64,000 nt of DNA from Paraburkholderia sp. Tr-20389 (GCF_017104565.1 NZ_JAAGPD010000058.1:1-64000); one strand, 5' to 3'. Positions 35,799 through 45,455 are shown, counted from the first letter of the stretch. Numbers and translations are program-made. Notes: a model not told the origin generated them from the letters alone.

Positions 35799-36929
35799 TC
35801 AGCCCTGCAGATCCCTCAACGGATGCTCGTTCGCGGGCCACGGGCTGTCGAACATCGTCTCGACGTCCGCGCGCTTCACGTCTTCGATCCGTGCAAAGCG
35901 CCAGTGCGGCTGGTTGTCCTTGTCGATGATGCGCGCGCGGATGCCTTCCGGCGCATCGCCGCGCTCGAACGACGAACGCGTCAGATCCAGGTCGCGGCGC
36001 AGGCATTCGGCCATCGTGCCTTCGGCGCGCGTCACCACTTCCAGCGAAACCGCCATCGACAGCGGCGAGCGTTCGCGCAGCATGGCGCCCGTCTGTTCGG
36101 CCCAGTCGGCATGCGCGCAATCGCCTTCGAGGTCGAGTGAACGGATGATCTGCGCGACGTCCGGCCGCGCGAAGTGTTTGTCGATCATCATGCGGGCGTC
36201 GGCGAGCGGCGAGACGTCGGGCAACGGCGCGACCCGATGCGCGTCCGCCTCCTGCTGCACGCACGCCACCACCTCCGCACCCTGCGCGAAGGTCTGTGAC
36301 TTCAGACGGTCGATCAGCGCGGAGATCACGTCGTCGGGCAGATACGCGTCGGCGAGACCCGCGTAGAGCGCGTCCGCGGCGCCAATGGTCGCGCCCGTCA
36401 CGGCCAGATAGCGGCCGATCGCACCCGGCGTCCGCGCGAGAAACCAGCCGGCGCCGACATCGGGAAACAGGCCGATGCGCGTTTCCGGCATCGCCATGCG
36501 CGTCGACGACGTCACGACCCGCAAGCCGCCCGTCCGATGCGCGCCTTGCGAGATGCCCATGCCGCCGCCCATCACGACACCGTTCATGAAGGCGATATAC
36601 GGCTTCGTGTACGTGAAGATCGCGTGATCGAGCCGGTATTCGTCGATGAAGAACGTGTCCACGGCATCGCCGTCACCGCGCCGGAACGCGTCGTACAGAT
36701 AGCGGATGTCGCCGCCCGCGCAGAACGCGCGCTCGCTCATGCTGCGCACGACGACGGCAAGCACGTCGGGATCCTCGCGCCATTCATCGAGCGCCGCCTG
36801 CATCGTACGCATCATGTCGAGCGACAGCGCATTGAGCGCCTTCGGCCGGTTCAGCTCGATGAAGCCGATGCCGTTGGCGACATAGGCGATGAGTTCGTCG
36901 GAGGCGATGCGCGATTCGGATGTCGACAT
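35799..36929 (-). CDS. 3-hydroxyisobutyryl-CoA hydrolase-like enoyl-CoA hydratase family protein
   Basis: 376-aa crotonase-fold protein. The N-terminal half has GFIELNRPKALNALSLDMMR, SERAFCAGGDIRYLYDAFRR, the oxyanion segment FMNGVVMGGGMGISQGAHR, and the catalytic PETRIGLFPDVGAGWFLAR, where Glu and Asp match the hydrolase group. The extended C-terminal half (DKHFARPDVAQIIRSLD, DLTRSSFERGDAPEGIRARI, IIDKDNQPHW) is typical of 3-hydroxyisobutyryl-CoA hydrolases in valine degradation. Length fits that family rather than the simple 260-aa hydratases. The start MSTSES at 36929 is chosen by homology. Confidence 0.87.
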   Translation of the reverse strand: MSTSESRIASDELIAYVANGIGFIELNRPKALNALSLDMMRTMQAALDEWREDPDVLAVVVRSMSERAFCAGGDIRYLYDAFRRGDGDAVDTFFIDEYRLDHAIFTYTKPYIAFMNGVVMGGGMGISQGAHRTGGLRVVTSSTRMAMPETRIGLFPDVGAGWFLARTPGAIGRYLAVTGATIGAADALYAGLADAYLPDDVISALIDRLKSQTFAQGAEVVACVQQEADAHRVAPLPDVSPLADARMMIDKHFARPDVAQIIRSLDLEGDCAHADWAEQTGAMLRERSPLSMAVSLEVVTRAEGTMAECLRRDLDLTRSSFERGDAPEGIRARIIDKDNQPHWRFARIEDVKRADVETMFDSPWPANEHPLRDLQG

Positions 36930-37041
36930 GGTGTGGGCGTGAAGCGGTTCAATGGACGTGCGACGCCAACGGTAGCACGCGTCATGGACTTCTTCAGTGA
37001 AACCGGCAGCGAGGGGCGCGGCCCCGGGTTGCCCTCGCCGG

Positions 37042-37776
37042 CTATTTCGCCGCGTTGCGGCGAGGCCTGGCTGGCTTTGCGTTTTGCGCAGAAGGATCAG
37101 CCGGTGTGTCGATGTCCAGCGGCTCGTGCGTCGCTGCGTCGGCGCTGCCGGCATCGCAAGCGTCGGCGCCGAACCACGCGACGAGCGCGGCATCGATCAC
37201 CGCGTCGAGCGGCGCACGCGGGAACACGGGGCACGTCAGATGCAACGCGACGATGCCATGCATCGTCGCCCAGAATGCCTCGGCGCACACCTGGCTGTCA
37301 GGCGCGCCGCGCAGACGGCCTTGCGCCTTGAGCGCATCGATCGATTCGACCATCAGACGAAACGCAGCGTCGTCCGCGTTGTCAGCGGCGTTATCCACGC
37401 CCTCGCCGCCGAGCGCTGCGCCCGTGTACGACGGATCTTCCATGAAGATCAACCGATAGGTCTCCGGATGCGCGACGCCAAACGCAACGTACGCGCGACC
37501 GATCGCCTTCAGCCGCTCGGCGTGATCGGCAATCGCGACGAGCGGTTCGAAGGTGGCGAGCAGTTGCGCGTAGCCCTCCGCGCACAGCGCACGCGCGATC
37601 GCGTCGCGGCTCTCGAAGTGCAGATACAGCGTGGCGGGCGAATATTCGACGGCGTCGGCGATCTTGCGCATCGACAGCGCGCCAAACCCCTCGCGCATCA
37701 CGATGCGCCGCGCGGCGTCGAGGATGCGTTCGCGCAGTTCCTGCTTCTGGCGTGTCTTTCTTTCGGCGATTCCCAT
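37042..37776 (-). CDS. TetR-family repressor
   Basis: 244-aa regulator. The N-terminal TetR helix-turn-helix is RERILDAARRIVMREGFGAL, SMRKIADAVEYSPATLYLHF, followed by a WHG-type ligand domain (TYRLIFMEDPSYTG, FWATMHGIVALHL). The C-terminus is a Pro/Ala-rich tail (PADPSAQNAKPARPRRNAAK). It is divergent from an oxidoreductase gene, and two dyads in the 127-bp gap are probable operators. It probably represses itself and its neighbour until a small ligand binds. The start at 37776 gives a standard TetR N-terminus. Confidence 0.88.
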   Translation of the reverse strand: MGIAERKTRQKQELRERILDAARRIVMREGFGALSMRKIADAVEYSPATLYLHFESRDAIARALCAEGYAQLLATFEPLVAIADHAERLKAIGRAYVAFGVAHPETYRLIFMEDPSYTGAALGGEGVDNAADNADDAAFRLMVESIDALKAQGRLRGAPDSQVCAEAFWATMHGIVALHLTCPVFPRAPLDAVIDAALVAWFGADACDAGSADAATHEPLDIDTPADPSAQNAKPARPRRNAAK

Positions 37777-37792
37777 GCGGACGATTTTCGGG

Positions 37793-37846
37793 TTGACAAA
37801 CTGAAAAGTCAAATTAAACTGAACATCGTTCAGTGAACAGTGTTCA
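37793..37846 (+). promoter_or_regulatory. Promoter with two adjoining TetR-type operators
   Basis: TTGACA (37793-37798), 16-bp spacer and TAAACT (37815-37820) form a sigma-70 promoter toward the oxidoreductase gene. Two dyads overlap the start region: CTGAACATCGTTCAG (37819-37833) and TGAACAGTGTTCA (37834-37846), sharing half-site TGAAC/GTTCA. This is the arrangement expected for a TetR repressor site. Confidence 0.7.
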
Positions 37847-37903
37847 GTAAATTTCTTGCGCTCAGCCACGCGTTGGAACAGGGCGCGCTCGATGGGAGAC
37901 GTC

Positions 37904-38884
37904 ATGGAAAACGCAGCACAGATCGGACTATTCGGCGCAGCGGGCGCGGCCGGACGCAGCATCGCCCACGCGCTCGGCGCGGCGGGCCGTCGCTATCGCG
38001 TGATCGGGCGTGGTCGTGAAGCGTTGCAGGCGTCGTTCGGACACGATCCACTCGCCGAAATCGTCACGTGGAACCCGGACGAACCCGCTACGATCGCCGC
38101 TGCGGCAGCCGGCTTGCAGACGGCCGTGTATCTCGTGGGCGTGCCGTATCACCAGTTCGACAGGCATCCCGTGCTCATGCAAAAAACGCTCGACGGCTTG
38201 CGCGCGGCGGGCGTGCAGCGCCTGATCCTGATCGGCACGGTGTATCCGTACGGGCGTCCGCGCGCCCTGCCCGTCACCGAATCGCATCCGCGCGAACCGC
38301 ATACCTTCAAGGGCAAGATGCGGCTCGCGCAGGAGAATCTCGTCATCGACGCGCATGGGCACGGCGGACTCGAAACGCTGGTGCTGCGCCTGCCGGATTT
38401 CTACGGCCCTGGCGTCGAACGCAGCTTTCTGCATGGCGTGTTCGAAGGCGCTGCGCGTGGCTCGCGCGCGCAGATGATCGGCCCGATCGACGTGCCGCAT
38501 GAATTCGTCTTCATGCCCGACGTGGGACCCGTCGTCGAACGGCTGTCGCGTACGCCCGAAGCGTTCGGCCGCGTGCTGCATCTGGCGGGTGCGGGCACGA
38601 TCACACAACGCGAAATCGCCGAACGCGCCTACGCGCTCGCGCAGCGCGAACCCAGGCTGATGGTGGCGGGCAAGACGATGTTGCGCGTCATGGGTCTCTT
38701 CAACCCGATGCTGCGCGAACTGGTGGAGATGCATTACCTGCTGACGGACCCCGTCGTGCTGGACGATTCGGCGCTGACGAAGCTGATCGGTCCTGTCGTG
38801 AAGACGTCCTACGAGTCGGGAATCACGCAGTCGCTGGCGGCGGCGCAGCGCGCCTTCGAACTGGCGGGCGCGCGGGCGGCGTGA
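37904..38884 (+). CDS. NAD(P)-dependent epimerase/NmrA-like oxidoreductase
   Basis: 326-aa protein with an N-terminal Rossmann motif (IGLFGAAGAAGRSIAHALGA, a GxxGxxG variant) and the extended short-chain reductase outline: YLVGVPYHQFD, RLILIGTVYPYGRPRAL, LRLPDFYGPGVERSFLHGV and FMPDVGPVVERL. The Tyr of TVYPYG may be the catalytic Tyr, but the following Lys is not at the usual spacing, so activity may be atypical. The ATG at 37904 has a GGAGAC just upstream. Probably controlled by the divergent TetR repressor. Substrate unknown. Confidence 0.82.
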   Translation: MENAAQIGLFGAAGAAGRSIAHALGAAGRRYRVIGRGREALQASFGHDPLAEIVTWNPDEPATIAAAAAGLQTAVYLVGVPYHQFDRHPVLMQKTLDGLRAAGVQRLILIGTVYPYGRPRALPVTESHPREPHTFKGKMRLAQENLVIDAHGHGGLETLVLRLPDFYGPGVERSFLHGVFEGAARGSRAQMIGPIDVPHEFVFMPDVGPVVERLSRTPEAFGRVLHLAGAGTITQREIAERAYALAQREPRLMVAGKTMLRVMGLFNPMLRELVEMHYLLTDPVVLDDSALTKLIGPVVKTSYESGITQSLAAAQRAFELAGARAA

Positions 38885-38926
38885 TCGACCGCGCCGCCTG
38901 CAAGGCCGCGCTGGATGGACTGTGCG

Positions 38927-39214
38927 TCAGCTGCCCGCCAGATTGCCCGGCGGAAAGTGGCCGCTCTTGAGCAGAACGGGCGTGCCGTTGCTGATCAGCA
39001 GATGCTCGCGCGCAACGGCTTCGATACGCTCGCGTCCTGCATCGAACGCACGGCGCCAGCCGTCCGTGTCGTTCGTGTCGGCGCCGAAATGATCTTCGAG
39101 CGCTTCGACTGAAATCGCGCACGGCACCCGTTCGCCGTCGACCAGCGCCGGAAACACCAGCGTCAGGTTGAAGTCGCGGTAAGCGGGCGCGTCCGTGGGA
39201 AAACGAATCTCCAT
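38927..39214 (-). CDS. DUF1488 family protein
   Basis: 95-aa protein: MEIRFPTDAPAYRDFNLTLV, FPALVDGERVPCAISVEALE, DHFGADTNDTDGWRRAFDAG. The pattern (F-x-V-DG-x-x-V-x-C-x-I-S-x-E-A-L) matches DUF1488, small Burkholderiales/Vibrio proteins of unknown role. No export signal. It is one of a run of small unknown genes from 38.9 to 40.6 kb. The start is supported by homology. Confidence 0.8.
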   Translation of the reverse strand: MEIRFPTDAPAYRDFNLTLVFPALVDGERVPCAISVEALEDHFGADTNDTDGWRRAFDAGRERIEAVAREHLLISNGTPVLLKSGHFPPGNLAGS

Positions 39215-39441
39215 GATGACCTCAGCGGGACAATCCGGCGTTATGGGCAGTTGACCGCGCGCGTGAAGACGCGTGAGAGGCGGCCGACGGGCCCGATCGG
39301 CGGGCTTTATGGTACTCGTAGCGGCATACGGCGGTCCAGCGTCGCATCGCCGGAACCCGCTTCATTGTCACGGCGCCGCGCGCCGCGTGCTGCGCGTCTG
39401 ACGCCGCCGCGCGCATCCGATGGACGTACCCGGCAACGGGC

Positions 39442-39717
39442 TCATTCACCGTCCAGCAGACGGTCGACATACGCGCGGCCGGCTTTCTCGACGTAGACGA
39501 GGGCTTCGTCTTCCGTCGCAAAGCGATGCTCGTCACCGATTTCGATCAGCGTTTCCATCCGGTGCGGGTCGTCCGGCCCGCGTTCCGACAGGCTGACGGA
39601 TCCGACGTACAGCCCCTCCTGCTCGCCCGCGCGGCGCGTCTGCTCGTGCGCGGGCACGAACCGCGCCGACGCGCTGATGTAATAGCCCCGGTAAGGGCCG
39701 CTCACCCGCTCTGCCAT
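39442..39717 (-). CDS. Small hypothetical protein
   Basis: 91-aa cytoplasmic protein MAERVSGPYRGYYISASARF, VPAHEQTRRAGEQEGLYVGS and FATEDEALVYVEKAGRAYVD. The pattern, with a strand-rich first half and a C-terminal helix with DEALVYVEKAGRAYVD, looks like a compact alpha/beta domain. No family is recognised. The ATG at 39717 has an AGGAG at good spacing, and homology would not support the longer frame that opens upstream. Confidence 0.65.
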   Translation of the reverse strand: MAERVSGPYRGYYISASARFVPAHEQTRRAGEQEGLYVGSVSLSERGPDDPHRMETLIEIGDEHRFATEDEALVYVEKAGRAYVDRLLDGE

Positions 39718-39891
39718 AGTCACTCCTCGTTCGAACTTGCTGCCAGTCATGGAATCGACAGCACGCGGCACGCCACGTGCGATACAGGTAAGTCCTCGCC
39801 TCGCGCGATAAGTTCTGCGCGCGGTCAATGCGGGTCAGCCGACTCGCGCGATGCCTGCCATTCCTGCAATTTCCGGACGAGAACCGACGAT

Positions 39892-40125
39892 ATGGGAAAA
39901 TATTTTCTTCGAGAGCGCGAGATCGCCGAACCGGACGCCGCCAACGCGTGGTTCGCGTACGCCGAAGGTCATGGGATGGACATCCCGAAGGCGATCAGCA
40001 TCTGGGAGGACGCCGCGACGGAAGAAGGCGCCGACAGCCGGCGTGCCGTCGGCCAGGCAGGCATCCGCATCGATCTGTCGGAAACGGGACACCCCGGCCT
40101 CAGACCCGAAAGTCGAGACGCCTGA
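39892..40125 (+). CDS. Small hypothetical protein
   Basis: 77-aa cytoplasmic protein starting MGKYFLREREIAEPDAANAW, then AEGHGMDIPKAISIWEDAAT and IRIDLSETGHPGLRPESRDA. Basic and acidic residues alternate; no motif is recognised. The ribosome-binding site is weak (ACGAGAACC), so expression is uncertain. Codon use is like the neighbours. A longer in-frame reading to the left has no supporting feature. Confidence 0.5.
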   Translation: MGKYFLREREIAEPDAANAWFAYAEGHGMDIPKAISIWEDAATEEGADSRRAVGQAGIRIDLSETGHPGLRPESRDA

Positions 40126-40261
40126 GTTCGCGGGGATTCGCCTTCCTCCACGAGCGCGCGACGCGCGGTCTGCGGCGCTTCGTTCAGGCGGCTGTTGAAA
40201 CGCCGCCTGGCGGCCTTGCTCGCAGCTCTCCCGTGACACCCTATTTCTGCAAGGAAACACA

Positions 40262-40615
40262 ATGAAGTCGACCGAACGGCGCGCGCGCCACTCTTTTGTC
40301 TCACACGCGATCCGGGCGGCCGCGTTGCCGCTCGCGGCACTCGCGGTGGCGAGCCTTGGCGCCTGCGCGTCGTCGAACACGACCTCGCTGATCAATCTGC
40401 CGAACGGCGAAACGGGCTTCGCGGTCACCTGCAGCGGCGCCGACGCGAGCTCGAGCTGGGCCTCGTGCTACGTGCTGGCCGGCAAGGCCTGTGGCGCGAC
40501 GGGCTATGACATCGTGTCGAAGGACAACGACGAAGGCGGCACCACGGGCGGCAGCATCACGAACGTCGTGTCGGCGAATGTGAAGAACCGCTCGATGGTG
40601 ATTCGCTGCAAGTGA
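40262..40615 (+). CDS. Putative lipoprotein
   Basis: 117-aa protein with an N-terminal export signal and a lipobox (VASLGACASS, Cys about residue 36), so the mature protein of about 80 residues should be lipid-anchored. The mature part has NTTSLINLPNGETGFAVTCS, WASCYVLAGKACGATGYDI and ends NVVSANVKNRSMVIRCK, with four further Cys that could form disulfides. Similar small lipoproteins with a YDIVSKD segment occur in Proteobacteria; function unknown. A GCAAGGAAAC precedes the ATG. Confidence 0.75.
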   Translation: MKSTERRARHSFVSHAIRAAALPLAALAVASLGACASSNTTSLINLPNGETGFAVTCSGADASSSWASCYVLAGKACGATGYDIVSKDNDEGGTTGGSITNVVSANVKNRSMVIRCK

Positions 40616-40642
40616 TTTGCTTTGATTGAACCGCGCGCGGCG

Positions 40643-40981
40643 TCAATGCGCCTGCATCTTCGAAAACAGATTCAGCACGACGACGCCCGCGACGATCAGA
40701 CCGAGCCCGGCGACAGCGGCCAGATCGGGCACCTGCCGATACATCACGATCGCGACCAGCGTGATCAGCACGATGCCCACGCCCGACCAGATCGCGTAGA
40801 CGATGCCGACGGGCAGGCTCTTCAGCGTCAACGACAGGCAGTAAAACGAAATGCTGTAGCCGAGCAGCACGACTGCCGCGGGCACGAGACGCGTGAAGCC
40901 ATCTGACGCGCGCAGCGCCGAAGTCGCGATCACTTCGGCGACGATGGCGATTGCGAGCAGGACATAGGGAGGCACGCCCAT
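40643..40981 (-). CDS. Small multidrug resistance (SMR) family transporter
   Basis: 112-aa inner-membrane protein with four transmembrane segments. The membrane Glu required for proton/cation exchange is E16 (AIVAEVIATSAL), and YSISFYCLSLTLKSLPVGIVYAIWSGVGI (split: YSISFYCLSLTLKSLPVG, then IVYAIWSGVGI) is the SMR core; Trp at the usual site. It works as a dimer to export quaternary cations or guanidinium-type compounds; EmrE/QacE and SugE-like (Gdx) proteins share the fold and the sequence here favours EmrE/QacE. Convergent with the lipoprotein gene. Confidence 0.92.
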   Translation of the reverse strand: MGVPPYVLLAIAIVAEVIATSALRASDGFTRLVPAAVVLLGYSISFYCLSLTLKSLPVGIVYAIWSGVGIVLITLVAIVMYRQVPDLAAVAGLGLIVAGVVVLNLFSKMQAH

Positions 40982-40984
40982 GCG

Positions 40985-41482
40985 TTATGCCTTCGCAAGC
41001 GCGAGCTTGCTGTATTCATGACCGAGGTGCGCGCACAGCGCCTCGACGACGAGTTCGTGATCCGCACGTTGCGGCAGGCCCGACACCGTCACCGAGCCGA
41101 TCACGCCCGCGCCTTTCACGGTCAGCGGAAACGCGCCGCCATGCACGGCGTAGTCGGATTCGGGCAGAGCGTGCTTGTCGGCAAGCGTCGCGTTCGACTG
41201 TTGAAGTTTCAGGCCGACCGCGTACGAGCTGCGCCGGAAATGCGCGACGGTATTGCCCTTGCGGCGCGCCCAGTTGACGTTGTCGGGCGTTGCGCCCTCC
41301 AGCACCGAGAAGAACAGCGGTTGGCCGAACGTGCGGATGTCGATCGCGAGCGCGAGGCCGCGCGCCTTCGCGATCTCATGCAGATACGCACCGAGTTGCC
41401 ATGCGGTATCGGCGTCGAAGTGAGGAAAGACGAGCGCGTGTTCCTGCGCAACGATCGACTGCAAATCGTGAGCGATGTCCAT
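40985..41482 (-). CDS. UPF0303 family protein
   Basis: 165-aa protein that starts [20 protein letters not shown], the standard beginning of UPF0303 members. Further family segments are [55 protein letters not shown] and [16 protein letters not shown]. This family shares the fold of the GlcG/HbpS heme-associated proteins; its function is not established. The stop is 3 nt from the SMR start on the same strand, so the two are probably one operon. An upstream start at 41512 (MAPST) is possible. Confidence 0.88.
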   Translation of the reverse strand: MDIAHDLQSIVAQEHALVFPHFDADTAWQLGAYLHEIAKARGLALAIDIRTFGQPLFFSVLEGATPDNVNWARRKGNTVAHFRRSSYAVGLKLQQSNATLADKHALPESDYAVHGGAFPLTVKGAGVIGSVTVSGLPQRADHELVVEALCAHLGHEYSKLALAKA

Positions 41483-41694
41483 GACGTGTCGAGAGAGCGT
41501 TGAAGGAGCCATACCGCACGCGATACGACACCTCGCGCGGCACGGGAGAACGGCGATTCTAGCGCAGGCGTCCGGCGCCACGCGGCCATGCTCTCACAGG
41601 AACGAAGCGCATTGGATGGGTGTGTCGCGGCAAGCCAGATGGCCGTCGCATTCCGCGCTCGCCGCGCACTTTCCTGTCGTTTCTTAAAAACTGA

Positions 41695-41723
41695 TTGCAT
41701 CGGGCATGCGAATGCCCTATACT
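41695..41723 (+). promoter_or_regulatory. Sigma-70 promoter of tRNA-fMet
   Basis: TTGCAT (41695-41700), 17-bp spacer and TATACT (41718-41723) give a near-consensus promoter starting transcription about 9 bp before the tRNA. The short leader is typical for single tRNA genes. Confidence 0.75.
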
Positions 41724-41738
41724 CTTTTCTTCGACGGA

Positions 41739-41815
<77 letters not shown>

Positions 41816-41856
41816 GTTCTCACTGGTCATTTGCTCCAAAGAACCGTCGCACCATC

Positions 41857-41882
41857 AAACCCGCCCATGGCGGGTTTTTTGT
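41857..41882 (+). terminator. Intrinsic terminator of tRNA-fMet
   Basis: AAACCCGCC pairs with GGCGGGTTT across a CAT loop (perfect 9 bp), followed by TTT and a T-rich run. It lies 42 nt after the tRNA 3' end. Confidence 0.9.
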
Positions 41883-41998
41883 TTTGGAACGCGGCCCCGT
41901 GTTCCGGGCCGCGCCATCGCGATCGCCCGCCCCTGCGACGTCATCGTCGGAGCACAGCCCGGTGATACACTCCCATCACCGTTCTCCGTCCCCTCCCT

Positions 41999-42544
41999 AT
42001 GAAATTCTGTTCCGTCTGCGGCCACGCAGTGAGCCTGAGCATTCCGCCCGGCGACAACCGGGAGCGCTTCGTCTGCGCGAGCTGTGGCACCGTGCACTAC
42101 CAGAATCCGCGCAACGTGGTCGGCACCGTGCCCGTCTGGGACGACAAGGTGCTGCTGTGCCGCCGCGCGATCGAGCCGCGCTACGGCTTCTGGACCTTGC
42201 CCGCAGGCTTCATGGAAATGGGCGAAACGACCTCGGAAGCCGCCGCGCGCGAGACGCTGGAAGAAGCCGGCGCGCGCGTCGAAGTGCAGAACCTGTACAC
42301 GTTGCTGAACGTGCCGCACGTGCATCAGGTGCATCTGTTCTATCTCGCGCGGCTGCTCGACCTCGACGTCGAGGCGGGCGAAGAAAGCCTCGAGGTGCGC
42401 CTCTTCGAAGAACACGAAATTCCGTGGGACGACATCGCGTTCCCGACCGTCGCGCAGACGCTGCGCTTCTTCTTCACCGATCGCACGTCGGGCAATTACG
42501 GCCTGCACACGGGCGATATCTTCCGCTCGCTGCGCGACGGTTGA
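41999..42544 (+). CDS. NUDIX hydrolase with N-terminal zinc ribbon
   Basis: 181-aa enzyme of the NudC-like/NADH pyrophosphatase-type group. An N-terminal zinc ribbon is formed by CSVCG (residues 4-8) and CASCG (26-30), followed by [10 protein letters not shown] and the Nudix box [22 protein letters not shown] (residues about 70-91). It hydrolyses nucleoside diphosphate derivatives, perhaps NAD(H) or ADP-ribose; the substrate cannot be told. The start is supported by the zinc motif. aat begins 17 nt downstream, and such a NUDIX gene before aat is common in beta-proteobacteria. Confidence 0.88.
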   Translation: MKFCSVCGHAVSLSIPPGDNRERFVCASCGTVHYQNPRNVVGTVPVWDDKVLLCRRAIEPRYGFWTLPAGFMEMGETTSEAAARETLEEAGARVEVQNLYTLLNVPHVHQVHLFYLARLLDLDVEAGEESLEVRLFEEHEIPWDDIAFPTVAQTLRFFFTDRTSGNYGLHTGDIFRSLRDG

Positions 42545-42560
42545 CGACGACAGCGGTCGC

Positions 42561-43298
42561 ATGGTTCCCTGGCTAGGCCCCGACGATCCATTTCCGCCCG
42601 TCGAACGCGCGCTGTCCGCGGCGAGCGGCGCGCCCGGCCTGCTCGCGGCGAGCGCGGACCTGTTGCCGTCGAGACTGATCGACGCGTACCGGCGCGGCAT
42701 TTTCCCGTGGTATTCGGACGGTCAGCCCGTGCTCTGGTGGACGCCCGACCCGCGCATGATCCTGCGTCCGCGCGAGTTCAAGATTTCCCCGTCGCTGAAA
42801 AAGACGCTCAAGCGCGTGCTGCGCGACGACGCGTGGGAAATCCGCGTCGACGCCGACTTCCCGGCCGTCATGCGGTCCTGCGCACTCGCGCCGCGTCACG
42901 GCCAGCGCGGCACGTGGATCACCTCGGACGTGATCGACGCGTATTCGACGCTGCACCGTCGCGGCGACGCGCACAGCATCGAAACATGGCACGCGGGCAA
43001 ACGCGTCGGCGGGTTGTATGGCGTGTCGTTCGGCAGGATGTTTTTCGGCGAATCGATGTTTGCAGAAGTCACCGATGCGTCGAAAATTGCGCTCTCCGCG
43101 CTCGTCTTCCACTTGCGACGTCATGAAATAGAAATGATAGACTGCCAGCAGAACACGTCGCATCTGGCGTCGCTGGGCGGCCGCGAGATCGCGCGCAAGG
43201 CGTTCGTCGCGCATGTGCGCGCGGCCGTCGACTCGGCGCCGATTCCCTGGTCGTTCGACAAGACCGTTCTGCGCGATCTTTTTGCGCCGGCGCAGTGA
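42561..43298 (+). CDS. aat: Leucyl/phenylalanyl-tRNA-protein transferase
   Basis: 245-aa enzyme that adds Leu or Phe from aminoacyl-tRNA to proteins with N-terminal Arg or Lys, marking them for ClpS/ClpAP degradation. Signatures: [24 protein letters not shown], split as [13 protein letters not shown] and [46 protein letters not shown] followed by FFGESMF; and [20 protein letters not shown]. All key segments of the family are present. It lies 16 nt after the NUDIX gene. The neighbouring bpt gene serves the same N-degron system. Confidence 0.96.
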   Translation: MVPWLGPDDPFPPVERALSAASGAPGLLAASADLLPSRLIDAYRRGIFPWYSDGQPVLWWTPDPRMILRPREFKISPSLKKTLKRVLRDDAWEIRVDADFPAVMRSCALAPRHGQRGTWITSDVIDAYSTLHRRGDAHSIETWHAGKRVGGLYGVSFGRMFFGESMFAEVTDASKIALSALVFHLRRHEIEMIDCQQNTSHLASLGGREIARKAFVAHVRAAVDSAPIPWSFDKTVLRDLFAPAQ

Positions 43299-43469
43299 TG
43301 CATACCGCGTCGAGAGCCGACGCCGCTGCATGAACGACGTCGAGCATCAGGGACGTGTCCGTCGGGCACACTGCAAGCTACTGTCCAGTGCGCAGTTCCG
43401 CGTGCTGCCGCGACACAGCCAGCAGCATGCCGGATTGGCAAAACCAGAAACGCTTCGAGAGCTGCTAAC

Positions 43470-44309
43470 GTGACTCACCCGAATGAGCTGCCGCTTTCAC
43501 CGCTTTCGGCGCTGCAATTCTATGCAACAGCGCCTTACCCTTGCAGTTACCTGGAAGGGCGCGTCGCACGCTCGCAGGTTGCGACGCCCAGTCATCTGAT
43601 CAATTCCGACGTCTATACCGAACTCGTTCGCGCCGGCTTTCGCCGCTCGGGCGTGTTCACCTACCGGCCGTATTGCGATGGCTGCCGCGCGTGCGTGCCC
43701 GTGCGCGTGCCCGTCGAGCGCTTCACGCCGAACCGCACGCAACGGCGCGTGTGGAAGAAACACGGCGGCCTGATCGCGACGGTCGCGCCGCTGCATTACG
43801 ACGAAGAGCATTACGCGCTCTACATGCGTTACCAGTCGGCGCGCCACGCGGGCGGCGGCATGGACCGCGACAGCCGCGACCAGTACGAGCAGTTCCTGCT
43901 GCAAAGCCGGATCAACTCGCGCCTCGTCGAATTCCGCGAGCCGCCCAATCCCGGCTATGCCGGACATCCGGATATGCCGGGCACGCTGCGCATGGTCAGC
44001 ATGATCGATATCCTCGGCGACGGCCTGTCGTCCGTGTACACGTTCTTCGATCCCGAGCAGCCCCACACCAGCTACGGCACCTACAACATCCTCTGGCAGA
44101 TCGAGCAGGCGCGCAGCCTGAAGCTGCCGCACGTGTATCTCGGCTACTGGATCCGCGAAAGCCCGAAGATGGCATACAAGGCCAATTTCACGCCGCTCGA
44201 AGGGCTCTTCGACGGCACGTGGAAGGTGCTCGATCCCGTCGCGCCCGATCTCTCCCCCGTCGGTGCCGCGAAAGGCGGCACACGCGGACTGCGCATCGAT
44301 CGCGGCTGA
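43470..44309 (+). CDS. bpt: Aspartate/glutamate leucyltransferase (Ate/Bpt)
   Basis: 279-aa enzyme that transfers Leu from Leu-tRNA to N-terminal Asp or Glu. Signatures: [21 protein letters not shown], split as [14 protein letters not shown] and [30 protein letters not shown] (Cys cluster CDGCRAC); [20 protein letters not shown]; and the C-terminal [20 protein letters not shown]. The start is the GTG at 43470, with GAG 11 nt upstream. With aat, it provides both branches of the bacterial N-degron pathway. Confidence 0.95.
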   Translation: MTHPNELPLSPLSALQFYATAPYPCSYLEGRVARSQVATPSHLINSDVYTELVRAGFRRSGVFTYRPYCDGCRACVPVRVPVERFTPNRTQRRVWKKHGGLIATVAPLHYDEEHYALYMRYQSARHAGGGMDRDSRDQYEQFLLQSRINSRLVEFREPPNPGYAGHPDMPGTLRMVSMIDILGDGLSSVYTFFDPEQPHTSYGTYNILWQIEQARSLKLPHVYLGYWIRESPKMAYKANFTPLEGLFDGTWKVLDPVAPDLSPVGAAKGGTRGLRIDRG

Positions 44310-44420
44310 AGCGCAGGCACACCGACGCTTCCGCACGCACGAAAACCGAAACGCCCATCGCCGCGGCGCCAAGCCGTTAAAATAGCGGGTTCTCATTTTT
44401 CAGCCGCCAGGCGTCCCGCC

Positions 44421-45455
44421 GTGTTCAGTTCCCTTTATCCGCTCGTACGCGCCCAACTCTTCCGCATGGATGCGGAAGACGCTCACCATCTCACCCTGCG
44501 CCTGCTGGGCGCGGCCGGCCGTACCGGCGTCGCGGGCGCGCTCGCGCCGCGCGTGCCCGATTCGCCGCGCACCGTGATGGGCCTGACGTTCCGGAACCCT
44601 GTCGGCCTCGCGGCGGGGCTCGACAAGGATGGCGCGTGCATCGACGGACTGGCCGCGCTCGGCTTCGGCTTCATCGAAGTCGGTACGGTGACGCCCCGCG
44701 CGCAGCCGGGCAACCCGCGCCCGCGCATGTTCCGCCTGCCGCAGGCGAACGCCGTGATCAACCGGATGGGCTTCAACAACGCGGGCGTCGATCAGTTCGT
44801 CAAGAACGTGCAGGCCGCGCGCTATCGCGGCACGCTCGGGCTGAACATCGGCAAGAATGCCGACACGCCCATTGAGCGCGCCGCCGACGACTATCTCTAC
44901 TGCCTCGAACGCGTGTATCCGTTCGCGAGCTATGTGACCGTCAACATCTCGTCGCCGAACACGAAGAACCTGCGCCAGCTGCAAGGCGCGGACGAACTCG
45001 ACGCGCTGCTCGCCGCGCTCAAGGACAAGCAGCAGCGTCTCGCCGACCTGCACGGCAAGCTCGTGCCGCTCGCGCTGAAGATCGCGCCGGATCTCGACGA
45101 CGAACAGGTGAAGTCGATCGCCGACACGCTGCTGCGTCACAAATTCGAAGGCGTGATCGCGACCAACACGACGCTTTCGCGCAGCGCCGTGCAAGGCCTG
45201 CCGCACGCGGACGAAGCGGGCGGCCTCTCCGGACGGCCGGTTTTCGATGCATCGAACGAAGTGATCCGCAAGCTGCGCGCGGAAGTGGGCAGCGACGTGC
45301 CCATCATCGGCGTGGGCGGAATTTTCTCGGGCGCGGATGCGCAGGCCAAGCTCGATGCGGGCGCATCACTCGTGCAACTCTATACGGGCTTCATTTATCG
45401 AGGCCCTGCCCTCGTCTCCGAATGCGCGCAGGCGCTGGCAAGGCGCGCAGCGTAA
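44421..45455 (+). CDS. pyrD: Dihydroorotate dehydrogenase (quinone), class 2
   Basis: 344-aa membrane-associated FMN enzyme of pyrimidine synthesis, passing electrons from dihydroorotate to quinone. The N-terminal helices ([20 protein letters not shown]) form the membrane/quinone region of class 2. Segments [48 protein letters not shown] and the catalytic Ser in [15 protein letters not shown], then [21 protein letters not shown] and [13 protein letters not shown] are as expected. The start is a GTG at 44421; bpt ends 111 nt upstream. Confidence 0.97.
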   Translation: MFSSLYPLVRAQLFRMDAEDAHHLTLRLLGAAGRTGVAGALAPRVPDSPRTVMGLTFRNPVGLAAGLDKDGACIDGLAALGFGFIEVGTVTPRAQPGNPRPRMFRLPQANAVINRMGFNNAGVDQFVKNVQAARYRGTLGLNIGKNADTPIERAADDYLYCLERVYPFASYVTVNISSPNTKNLRQLQGADELDALLAALKDKQQRLADLHGKLVPLALKIAPDLDDEQVKSIADTLLRHKFEGVIATNTTLSRSAVQGLPHADEAGGLSGRPVFDASNEVIRKLRAEVGSDVPIIGVGGIFSGADAQAKLDAGASLVQLYTGFIYRGPALVSECAQALARRAA

